Origin: UBA9865 sp035647835
GTDB taxonomy: Bacteria > Bacillota > Dethiobacteria > Dethiobacterales > Dethiobacteraceae
Assembly: GCA_035647835.1 (NCBI GenBank)
Contig: DASRMS010000039.1
Span: 1 to 37,086, forward strand
Reading direction: 5' to 3'
DNA: 37,086 nt
How positions within the stretch are numbered: position 1 is the first letter of the stretch; every line of letters begins with the position of its first letter. A program made the translations under genes and the position numbers. Shown here piece after piece: positions 30,425 to 37,086 of the stretch. The notes below the pieces were generated by a model that saw only the letters and a program-made list of their open reading frames with translations, had not been told where the DNA came from and searched no databases.

Positions 30425-30464
30425 AGCTCCTTATACTGTGGTTAACATCACAGCATAAGGAGCT
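30425..30464 (+). terminator. Terminator
   Basis: AGCTCCTTAT (30425-30434) and CTGTG pair with CACAG and ATAAGGAGCT (30455-30464), one mismatch, then TCGCTGTTTTG. Downstream, 30493-30510 repeats the last bases of the preceding gene (GAAAAGAAAATACAGTA against GAAAGGAAAATACAGTA). Confidence 0.7.
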
Positions 30465-30575
30465 TCGCTGTTTTGAGCCAATAGTATCACCGCTGAAAAG
30501 AAAATACAGTAAGCTTCATTAAAAGTAGTATGATTACAGATCAAAACTCAAAAACTAAGTTAAGGAGGCGGTCAG

Positions 30576-30737
30576 ATGCAAAAATATGATACTTTTGCTC
30601 AATTTAAGGAGATTACGCAAAAGAATAGAGCAGAGAAAGAAAAAGAACTCGGCTATACCATGCTAGATACAAACAAAGGAAGGGATGTCTGTATTAGGCA
30701 AATAGAAAGAAAGATAGAACAAGTTATTGATGAATAG
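30576..30737 (+). CDS. Small charged protein, 53 residues, unknown
   Basis: A short gene with an excellent ribosome site (TAAGGAGGCGG). It encodes MQKYDTFAQFKEITQKNRAE, continues with KEKELGYTMLDTNKGRDV and ends IEQVIDE. Highly charged and probably two helices; one Cys. Not recognised. A strong terminator 70 bases later supports a real transcription unit. Confidence 0.6.
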   Translation: MQKYDTFAQFKEITQKNRAEKEKELGYTMLDTNKGRDVCIRQIERKIEQVIDE

Positions 30738-30806
30738 CTAGAGTATCTGTGGTGTTGGTATCTGGAAATGAAGAAAATTGTTGAGACGCTAAAGGAAGCA
30801 GATTGC

Positions 30807-30852
30807 AAATAGCCAGGACGCAGGTTTCTAAGACCTGCTGTCCTGGCTATTT
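30807..30852 (+). terminator. Strong terminator
   Basis: AAATAGCCAGGAC (30807-30819) pairs with GTCCTGGCTATTT (30840-30852), with an inner GCAGGT/ACCTGC stem. The stretch 30853-31164 then holds no gene that I can support, only a possible TATAAT at 31128-31133 before the next gene. Confidence 0.8.
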
Positions 30853-31164
30853 ATGTCCTGCACCATGACGAATAGAAAGCCATTGCCAGTGAACCGGCCA
30901 CTACTCCACCTTCTCTCTCATTAAATTAGACACATGATCAAGAGAAATGGTCGCATTTTTTCTGCAAAAAAGCTTAATGTCAGTATAAGCTATCTGCATA
31001 TATTTGTCAGCGGCACAATTGACCTTATGCCGTTTGCCCTATTCTCCTGTTACCACAGTATTTATGGCAAAGTGTAGAGAAGCTAGCTCTGGCTTAAGCG
31101 TGTCATCTTTTATTATGCCGATGTATTTATAATAATGAAGAGCTTAAAGACGGAGGGATGAATA

Positions 31165-32163
31165 ATGAAACTTGCAGAAAACTATCGGGAACAATTCCTG
31201 GCGTGGGCAAAAGATAACTTGTTGTTGGAAAGAGAAAGTAGTACAGAGGAACTTTATGCCGCCTTGCTTAAGGACAAACCTGTGCTTGCGAAAAGAATCA
31301 ACAAAGCCGCCCCAAAGACTGGTGCCAAAGCTTATATCGGCAGGTATCTGCTGCGAGCATTTGTAAACCAAGGCTGGCTAAAGTACAGGGACAAAAAGTG
31401 GTTTGTGCAGCCTTTAGAAGACCATTGTGCCAACTGTTTAACCGAACTTCACCCGGATATTTATTTAGTGGATACAGTGGGCAGCTATTATTGCTGCGAA
31501 GACTGTTTGTTGGAAAGGGAAGATGGTGCCACTGACGGTTACTGGATGGACTATCTGCCACTCTTTGCTGATTTTGCAGATCTACTGCCGGAAAGCAGCG
31601 ATCATAAACAACAAAAGAAAGAAGCTGACCCCCTGACTCATCTAGAAGTCATTAACATCAGAAAAAGACTGGCAAATGTAATTAACTGTCCTGATTATGA
31701 CACAATCTGGCTAAACGGTGGTGATGATGGTCCTCTTGCCGCAGAAATGTACAGGATGCTAACCATGCTGGCAGCAAGACTGACAAAGGTTACGGAAGTC
31801 GAAACAGCAATCGCCAAGCTGCGAGCACCACAGCAGGTCAACTATACCATTCAACTACCTGAAGGCCTGCCCAATGAAAAACGCCTACAGGTTAAGGTAG
31901 AGCGTTTCAGCAAACGCCATAAGCAGATTCGCCGTCAAGATTTGCCCCTCGCCTGGCGGACGGATGACTTGAGCCTGCTATCTAGATGGGAAAAGCAGCT
32001 GAAGGAGATTAGTTACACCATCGTCAAATCACGCAAGTGCCCACTTTGCAGCATCGATGCCGACAATTTTGCGCTGGCTGTAGATGGTTATCGTTATTGT
32101 GAAGCTTGCTATGAGTATTATGAATTACAAAGTTATCAAGTCGAGGAGGAGTATGACTGGTGA
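31165..32163 (+). CDS. Unknown protein with two zinc-ribbon-like Cys clusters
   Basis: A 332-residue soluble protein. A helical N-terminus (about 1-85) is followed by a first Cys cluster, CANC with CCEDC about 20 residues later. A middle domain holds a basic loop (VERFSKRHKQIRRQD). The last 50 residues carry a second cluster, CPLC and CEAC. The paired CxxC knuckles suggest two zinc sites and perhaps nucleic acid or protein binding. Not recognised. The RBS is GGAGGGATG. Its stop overlaps the next reading frame (GTG 32160), so the two were coupled. Confidence 0.65.
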   Translation: MKLAENYREQFLAWAKDNLLLERESSTEELYAALLKDKPVLAKRINKAAPKTGAKAYIGRYLLRAFVNQGWLKYRDKKWFVQPLEDHCANCLTELHPDIYLVDTVGSYYCCEDCLLEREDGATDGYWMDYLPLFADFADLLPESSDHKQQKKEADPLTHLEVINIRKRLANVINCPDYDTIWLNGGDDGPLAAEMYRMLTMLAARLTKVTEVETAIAKLRAPQQVNYTIQLPEGLPNEKRLQVKVERFSKRHKQIRRQDLPLAWRTDDLSLLSRWEKQLKEISYTIVKSRKCPLCSIDADNFALAVDGYRYCEACYEYYELQSYQVEEEYDW

Positions 32164-32400
32164 AACGAGAGTTTATCGTCTATTACGATCTAGCGGATGC
32201 AGTCTGCTTTTATGGTGAAGCTGTAAATGGAAAGGCCCAGATATTACCGAAATGGCAGACTTTACTACGAAACCGGTGAGCTCTGGTATGAGGGTACATT
32301 TAAAGGGCATCCCTTCAAAAGAGTGTTCCATGAAGGCATTGAATATCACAAGGAAGGCAAGGTAAAATGCCAGCATCCTGATTTAGACGCACAAGATTAG
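32160..32400 (+). pseudogene. MORN-repeat-like gene broken by a frameshift
   Basis: GTG 32160, overlapping the previous stop, opens MKREFIVYYDLADAVCFYGE and fails at TGA 32277-32279. In the +1 frame, YYRNGRLYYETGELWYEG continues to TAG 32398-32400, a MORN-like pattern (YY-x-NG-L-x-YEG) ending HPDLDAQD. One extra base near 32230 explains both halves. The second half also has its own ATG (32227) but no ribosome site. A third coherent piece, VVLTDKQKLKFEDDNTIEKE, follows in yet another frame to about 32468, suggesting further decay or a longer original gene. A sequencing error is the main alternative. Confidence 0.55.
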
Positions 32401-32661
32401 AAGAAGTTGTTTTAACAGACAAACAGAAACTAAAGTTTGAAGATGACAATACTATTGAAAAGGAATAAAGAAGAAGCAGGCCACTACTGATGACTTTAAC
32501 TGCATTAGCAATGGCTTGCTTTGTAAAGGAGATCTAACCTAACATAGAGAATATTTACTACGTGGAATGTTCTGGTTGTTTCTCCTGATAACAGGAACTA
32601 AAGCAGCTTCATCATTGCTATACTCAGTAAGATAGTAATATCTAGGCAAAGGAGTGAGACG

Positions 32662-33009
32662 GTGGCACAAACATTCAGTGTGGAAGTTGAAGCCGAGGCC
32701 AGTGAGCTCTATGCTTATCTTTGTCATAAAATGAGCCATGTGCAAAAGGTCAGTGAAGATGTTTTTTCTGATACAGAACAGTATGTAGCGGTGCTGATCT
32801 ATGAACAATACTTCTGGCGTGTTGGTAACCAGATAGCCCTAACGGTAATCATTAACAGGTTAGAATCAGGGCGTTGCTGCTTAAAAACAATCAGCTGCGG
32901 TTCCAGCAAGGGCATGGTATTTAAATTAGATCTGGGGGCAGCCAGTGCTTTTGCCCGTGAACCCATTAACTATGCTGAAGAAAGATACAACGTAATCTGG
33001 CAACGCTAA
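32662..33009 (+). CDS. DUF6054-like protein
   Basis: A 115-residue soluble alpha-beta protein starting at GTG 32662 after AAAGGAGTG. Features are AVLIYEQYFWRVGNQIALTV in the middle and TISCGSSKGMVFKLDLGA near the end, which match what I recall of DUF6054 (beta strands around a G-N and a GGSQ-like turn). Function unknown. 261 bases separate it from the broken MORN-like gene. Confidence 0.5.
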   Translation: MAQTFSVEVEAEASELYAYLCHKMSHVQKVSEDVFSDTEQYVAVLIYEQYFWRVGNQIALTVIINRLESGRCCLKTISCGSSKGMVFKLDLGAASAFAREPINYAEERYNVIWQR

Positions 33010-33105
33010 AAACATAGCACAGCCAGATGCCGGTAAAGATAAGAAGAAGAAAAGCAGCAGCCACCTTAGAATAAAGGGAATGCTGCTGCTAGTGGAGTTG
33101 ATGAG

Positions 33106-33927
33106 ATGAATTTTACAATAGGTGTCTGTCAGCTTAATGTTGCTGACAATAAGGAATTAAATCTAAAGAATGCGGAACGTGCAATTAGGGAGGCCGCTGG
33201 CAAGGGGAGCCAACTGGTAGTTTTACCCGAGATGTTTAATTGTCCTTATGAAAACAAAGCTTTCCCTTTATATGCAGAAGAGTATCCGGGGGAGACAACT
33301 TCAATGCTTGGTAAGCTGGCCAAGGAATTAAAAATTTACCTGGTGGGAGGGTCTATACCCGAGCGGGATCACGACGCCATCTACAATACTTCTTTTATCT
33401 ATGATAAAAATGGTGCTTTAATAGGTAAACATCGAAAAATGCACTTATTTGACGTAGACGTAGAAGACGGTATTAGCTTTAGGGAGTCGTCCAGTTTGGG
33501 ATCTGGTGAGCAAGTCACCGTTGTAGCTACTGAATTTTGCCGGATAGGTGTGGCCATTTGTTATGATATGCGCTTTCCGGAGCTGATGCGCCTGATGGCA
33601 CTGGCAGGAGCAGAGGTAATCATTGTGCCGGCTGCCTTTAATCTGACTACAGGGCCTGTCCATTGGGAGATAACCGCAAAAGCCAGGGCACTGGATAATC
33701 AAGTCTACTTCGTGGCGGCATCCCCAGCTCGCAATCTGCAGGCAGTCTATCATGCCTATGGTCATTCTTGCATCATAGATCCCTGGGGTCAGGTTGTTAA
33801 TGAACTAGATGAAAAAGAGGGCATCTTATATGGTGAAATTGACCTGCAATTTGTGCAGAAAGTTAGAAGAGAGCTGCCGCTACTGCAGCACATCAGAAAG
33901 GATATCTACGAAATCAGGAAAAAATAA
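33106..33927 (+). CDS. Nitrilase-superfamily carbon-nitrogen hydrolase (omega-amidase/Nit2-like)
   Basis: A 273-residue hydrolase with the complete Glu-Lys-Cys triad: E42 in VVLPEMFNCPY, K110 in GKHRKMHLFDVDV and C151 in VAICYDMRFPEL. The FNCPY and HLFDVDV blocks resemble omega-amidase (Nit2/YafV), which hydrolyses alpha-ketoglutaramate and related amides released by glutamine transamination. Deaminated glutathione amidase is a close alternative. Cytoplasmic. The gene stands 178 bases from cca, which is convergent. Confidence 0.88.
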   Translation: MNFTIGVCQLNVADNKELNLKNAERAIREAAGKGSQLVVLPEMFNCPYENKAFPLYAEEYPGETTSMLGKLAKELKIYLVGGSIPERDHDAIYNTSFIYDKNGALIGKHRKMHLFDVDVEDGISFRESSSLGSGEQVTVVATEFCRIGVAICYDMRFPELMRLMALAGAEVIIVPAAFNLTTGPVHWEITAKARALDNQVYFVAASPARNLQAVYHAYGHSCIIDPWGQVVNELDEKEGILYGEIDLQFVQKVRRELPLLQHIRKDIYEIRKK

Positions 33928-33942
33928 GTGCCTGCTCCCATT

Positions 33943-35232
33943 TTAAATATTGTTTTCTCCTTGTTCTGTGGTGATTATATTAAGTAGATTTTCTTTAGTA
34001 TTCATCTCCGGCTCTTCCAGCACTTTTTCCAGTAAGCTGTTCAGTATCTGCCCCATCTGAACCCCGGGTTGAATACCAATCGTTATTAAGTCATCTCCAT
34101 TGACAGCCAGATCTTTTACAGTGAGCGGCTGTTTTTCTTTGATAATCTTGCAGACCTGCTCGCTTAAAGCATTCAGGGCAGAGAAGTGATGTGGCGGCTG
34201 GGAAGCTTTTATCTCAGCAATTTGCAGCTCAAAGAAGCTTTGTAAATTCCCCAGGCCGACTCTATTGATAAGCCTTTTTATATTGGCCTTATTGGGGAAA
34301 TCAAACCGGTTCAGCTGTTCTCGCACCAGTATACATACTGAGTCGACCGTCTGCTTAGCAAATTTTAATCTTCTCAGTATATCCCGGACGATATCTGCCC
34401 TTTCTAAATGATACCGAGACAAGTCCCCGCTCTTATTCTCTTTCTTTGATATCGGTTTGCCTATGCCATGCAGCAGGGCGGCCAGCCTGACTGTTAAACC
34501 CTTTGGCGCCGCGTCCAAGACGGCTAAAACATGGTCAAAGTCAGCACAGGCAGTCAGCTCTGGCAGAATCATACTTAATAGCAATGTAGAGTGCAGCAGC
34601 TCAATACCTCTAGCGGGTTGTTTAGAAAGCATAATTCTGCATAATTCATTCCTGATTCTTTCTGCACTAATATGCCTTAAAAGCTGATGGTTTCTGGTGA
34701 TGGCCGTTAAGGTACTCGTACCGACTGTAAAACCTAACTGACAGGCTAAACGGATAGCGCGCATCATGCGCAATGCATCTTCCTGGAAGCGTTGTTCAGG
34801 ATCACCCACGGCATTAATCACAGCGCATCTTAAGTCACTTACGCCGTTAAAATAGTCAACTAACCCTGTCTGCTGTTGATAGGCCATGGCGTTAATCGTA
34901 AAATCCCTGCGGCTCAAATCCTCCTTCAGTGACGTAGTGTTGTCAGATCTACGAACACCGGTACCATTGCCAGCATGGCGATATGTAGTAATATCATACT
35001 GCTTGCCATTTATAACAGCTGTCACTGTGCCGTGTTTTATACCTGTAGCAATAGTTTTGGCAAATAATTGCTTAACCTGATCAGGCTGTGCATTGGTGGT
35101 AATATCCCAGTCATGCGGTACCTTATTTAACAGACTATCTCGCACACAGCCGCCCACAATATAGCCTGCAAAACCATGTTCATGCAGCTTATTTAAGATG
35201 TATGCAACATCACCGGGAAGACTGATGTTCAT
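33943..35232 (-). CDS. cca: CCA tRNA nucleotidyltransferase
   Basis: A 429-residue class II nucleotidyltransferase that builds or repairs the tRNA 3' CCA end. The head domain has YIVGGCVRDSLLN and the catalytic pair in HDWDIT, then SRRDFTINAMAY. The neck domain has EDALRMMRAIRLACQLGF and SAERIRNELCRIM. A following HD-like domain reads LAALLHGIGKP, with Gly in place of the metal-binding Asp, so its phosphohydrolase activity is probably lost. The start ATG 35232 follows GAGGAG. The downstream nitrilase gene is convergent at 16 bases. Confidence 0.92.
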   Translation of the reverse strand: MNISLPGDVAYILNKLHEHGFAGYIVGGCVRDSLLNKVPHDWDITTNAQPDQVKQLFAKTIATGIKHGTVTAVINGKQYDITTYRHAGNGTGVRRSDNTTSLKEDLSRRDFTINAMAYQQQTGLVDYFNGVSDLRCAVINAVGDPEQRFQEDALRMMRAIRLACQLGFTVGTSTLTAITRNHQLLRHISAERIRNELCRIMLSKQPARGIELLHSTLLLSMILPELTACADFDHVLAVLDAAPKGLTVRLAALLHGIGKPISKKENKSGDLSRYHLERADIVRDILRRLKFAKQTVDSVCILVREQLNRFDFPNKANIKRLINRVGLGNLQSFFELQIAEIKASQPPHHFSALNALSEQVCKIIKEKQPLTVKDLAVNGDDLITIGIQPGVQMGQILNSLLEKVLEEPEMNTKENLLNIITTEQGENNI

Positions 35233-35487
35233 TTGTACTTTAACTCCTCATACAATATATTGTGATGCTCATCACTATTGACAGCGGTCGGTCCCTAAAA
35301 GCAATTCATCAAAAATTACTAAAACTTTAGCGATTGTTCACCAGTTCAAGTAAGTGCCACGAGGTGGACGGCTGTTAGGTAGCCTTCTAATGGTTTTCCC
35401 TTTAATGACTATTGCATTCCAAAAGGCATGCTGTTTAGTTTTACGATGGTTAGAGAAGTTAATGATGATGGAAGGTAGGCGGTTTCA

Positions 35488-36726
35488 ATGAAAAAGTTTT
35501 TTCTCATATTGTTTTCTCTCCTACTTGTGCTGCTGTTAACCGGCTGTTCACCGAATCAGAATAGATCAGAACCCAAAGGAGAAGCCATGTTTCAGCCTTC
35601 GGTAGCTGGTTTAAAAGCCATCACTTTAGACACCATTGAAGTAACTGACCCAAGTCTGATAAGCCTCTTATCTGCTGAGTTGGCAAAAGCAGTTCCTTCA
35701 GAGCAAGCACCCGATAATGCACACCCTGAAACGCTGACACTCACAGTAAACGGCAGGGAAGAATCATATCAAATATACATACCAGGCCTTGATACCGCCG
35801 CACCAGCTGTACTAAAAAGTGCTGAAGGCTGGTATCAAATTCCGGCAGAATTTATTAATCTTTTGTATAGCTTAACTGAATACCCTAACTATAGTGCTGC
35901 AGTAGATGCTAAAGATAAAGAGCTGCTGGCTGAATATGGACTGACACCGGCATTTCTGATTAATCAACTGCAGGTAAAACTGCCAACTGATCTTCTGCAT
36001 CGGGCCGGTGAATACCCTATAATACTGTATTGGGCACATAATAATGAATTAAGCCAAGCCATTAATCTTAATCTTGAAAAAGCCTTGGGGCAACAGGTGG
36101 ATGTTAGATTATACAAGATTGTGGAGCTACTCCCCGACTATCTGAGTCCCCGCTGTCATACCGGGCGTGCTGTTATCGTCCACCATGCTGATAAAATTAT
36201 TGGTGCCTGGCTGGATGCAGGCCGGCATTACGGTTTTGCCTGTTCACTTGACGGCAAAACACTCGAAGAAGTTACAAACAAAAGTTGGGACCAATGGATT
36301 GTCTCCCACATCGACTATGATGACCCTTTGGAAAAAGAGCTTGCGCTAAAGTCACCGGAAGATATTATCCAGACTTACTATGCAGCCATCAACAATAAAG
36401 ATGATAAACGAGCTTATGCCTGCTTATCACGTGAAAATCTTTCTTCCTATCTTTTCAGCAACCTGGATAACTACTATCTAATGAACCCAGAGTACGAAGC
36501 ATATGATGGTTTTGCCAATATAACCTCTGCCTCGGTCATTAAGATAGAACCATACTCGCTCAACAGTGAACAATCTGAGGAGCTGCTTTTCTATCAAGTA
36601 ACGGTAGATTTAGAGGTAAAAGAGCCAATGACTTTTGAGAGCGGCAGCCAAACCCGCTTTATCCACTTGAAGCAAGAATCACCGCAAACAGGTTGGCGCA
36701 TTTCATCGATAGGAACCGGGCCCTGA
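35488..36726 (+). CDS. Lipoprotein with C-terminal DUF4829/NTF2-like domain
   Basis: A 412-residue lipoprotein: a basic start and a Leu-rich signal end in the lipobox LTGC (C20). A central domain (about 40-290) is of unknown type. The C-terminal part, SPEDIIQTYYAAINNKDDKR to the end, is an NTF2-like fold of the DUF4829 kind often found in clostridial lipoproteins (cone-shaped ligand-binding or protein-contact domain). Function unknown. The RBS is weak (GGTAGG). The 255-base gap upstream holds two tiny hairpins (35357-35367 and 35370-35384) and no gene. Confidence 0.75.
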   Translation: MKKFFLILFSLLLVLLLTGCSPNQNRSEPKGEAMFQPSVAGLKAITLDTIEVTDPSLISLLSAELAKAVPSEQAPDNAHPETLTLTVNGREESYQIYIPGLDTAAPAVLKSAEGWYQIPAEFINLLYSLTEYPNYSAAVDAKDKELLAEYGLTPAFLINQLQVKLPTDLLHRAGEYPIILYWAHNNELSQAINLNLEKALGQQVDVRLYKIVELLPDYLSPRCHTGRAVIVHHADKIIGAWLDAGRHYGFACSLDGKTLEEVTNKSWDQWIVSHIDYDDPLEKELALKSPEDIIQTYYAAINNKDDKRAYACLSRENLSSYLFSNLDNYYLMNPEYEAYDGFANITSASVIKIEPYSLNSEQSEELLFYQVTVDLEVKEPMTFESGSQTRFIHLKQESPQTGWRISSIGTGP

Positions 36727-36830
36727 TGTATACAAAGATTATGTTTACGCATCAACACGGAAGGCAAATAAGTCTCGTTTCCAGAAACCTGCCTGGTGAG
36801 CAAGTAATGCGATTCATCACCGTGCTGACG

Positions 36831-36871
36831 AACAAAGACACCTTTACGTACTGTATAAAGGTGTCTTTGTT
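36831..36871 (+). terminator. Strong terminator
   Basis: AACAAAGACACCTTTA (36831-36846) pairs perfectly with TAAAGGTGTCTTTGTT (36856-36871), 16 bp and a 9-base loop, about 105 bases after the lipoprotein stop. Both flanks suit termination on either strand. Confidence 0.8.
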
Positions 36872-36936
36872 TAAATCTCGAACCCAGAACCCTATTTGAA
36901 TAAATTAGGGGTCGATGAACATTAAAAAAAAATAGT

Positions 36937-37086
36937 TCAAGCAGGCATTTCTAATGGTGAAGACCACTCTATAAAACTCATAAAAAAATGGGCAAAAAGA
37001 ATCCGGAGCCTGCGTTCCAGATTCATTACTAATAACTGCATGGCAATAACCGTCTCACTAGTACCTCTGAGACGTGCCATAATCTG
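36937..37086 (-). mobile_element. Possible C-terminal end of a transposase (partial)
   Basis: On the minus strand a frame open at the right edge reads QIMARLRGTSETVIAMQLLV, then MNLERRLRILFAHFFMSFIE and stops at 36937-36939. The basic start, then a helix with MNLERRL, resembles the last 40-50 residues of DDE transposases (IS4/IS1182 style). Too little is visible for a family. No terminal inverted repeat was confirmed; an ACCCTA/TAGGGGT pair lies at about 36888-36912. Confidence 0.35.

Noticed and set aside
35357..35384. Two adjacent mini-hairpins, the first with CCAC-GAG-GTGG, resembling a mini-ykkC (guanidine-II) riboswitch
   Set aside because: Only the first could present an ACGA-type loop, the second does not, and the downstream gene is a lipoprotein rather than a guanidine exporter.
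1..37086. CRISPR arrays, tRNA or rRNA genes, prophage modules
   Set aside because: I saw no regular short repeats with spacers, no tRNA cloverleaf ending in CCA, no rRNA core sequence and no phage structural genes.

Overview
The window looks like chromosome of an anaerobic, low-to-mid G+C Gram-positive bacterium of the Clostridia (Bacillota). The evidence is the gene order KOW protein-infA-rpmJ-rpsM-rpsK-rpsD-rpoA-rplQ-ecfA-ecfA'-ecfT-truA-rplM-rpsI, strong AGGAGG-type ribosome binding sites, frequent GTG/TTG starts, low-redox Fe-S proteins and Tat-exported redox enzymes. I cannot name the genus. Peptococcaceae-like or Dethiobacter-like anaerobes would fit, but that is inference.

Layout. 1-7.85 kb: end of the S10-spc-alpha ribosomal superoperon, energizing module of an ECF vitamin/metal transporter, truA and rplM-rpsI. 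7.9-14.6 kb: housekeeping and accessory genes: azlCD, an HTH-Uma2 fusion, a MetE-like methyltransferase, a ferredoxin-type protein, a Mug/TDG glycosylase and rsgA. Several small broken genes lie between them. 14.6-15.5 kb: a long gene-poor stretch with a minus-strand terminator, a decayed fragment and a promoter-leader module.

15.0-25.9 kb is the unusual part: an extracytoplasmic redox and Tat-translocation island. Block A runs leader copy 1, six-heme lipoprotein cytochrome, Tat flavoprotein, Ig-like protein without signal peptide, tatA, mini-tatA, tatC. Block B runs leader copy 2, tatA, mini-tatA, Tat-exported Fe-S lipoprotein, hypA, hypB, small helical protein, a remnant of the Ig-like gene, tatA, mini-tatA, tatC. 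The two leaders are homologous over about 430 bp. Each carries the same TTGACA-N17-TACAAT promoter, a same-length 42-codon reading frame and a terminal hairpin with one compensated base pair. The tatA-miniA-tatC end of block B is a segmental copy of the end of block A, with its left breakpoint inside the Ig-like gene. The hypA-hypB-small ORF part is visibly richer in G+C and looks imported. A perfect CRP/FNR-type palindrome lies just upstream of the cytochrome gene.

25.9-37.1 kb: an XRE regulator with a DUF3796 membrane protein and an AT-rich inverted repeat in front of them, pepF, a 3D-domain protein, several lineage-specific or unknown proteins (one frameshifted MORN-like gene), a nitrilase-family amidase, cca, a DUF4829-like lipoprotein, and at the right edge a possible transposase C-terminus.

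Working together (inference): blocks A and B probably build a membrane-anchored electron-transfer route outside the cell membrane (cytochrome, flavin reductase, ferredoxin-like protein) with its own Tat machinery, and with HypA/HypB for nickel insertion into an enzyme encoded elsewhere. All functional calls come from reading motifs by eye; no database search was run.
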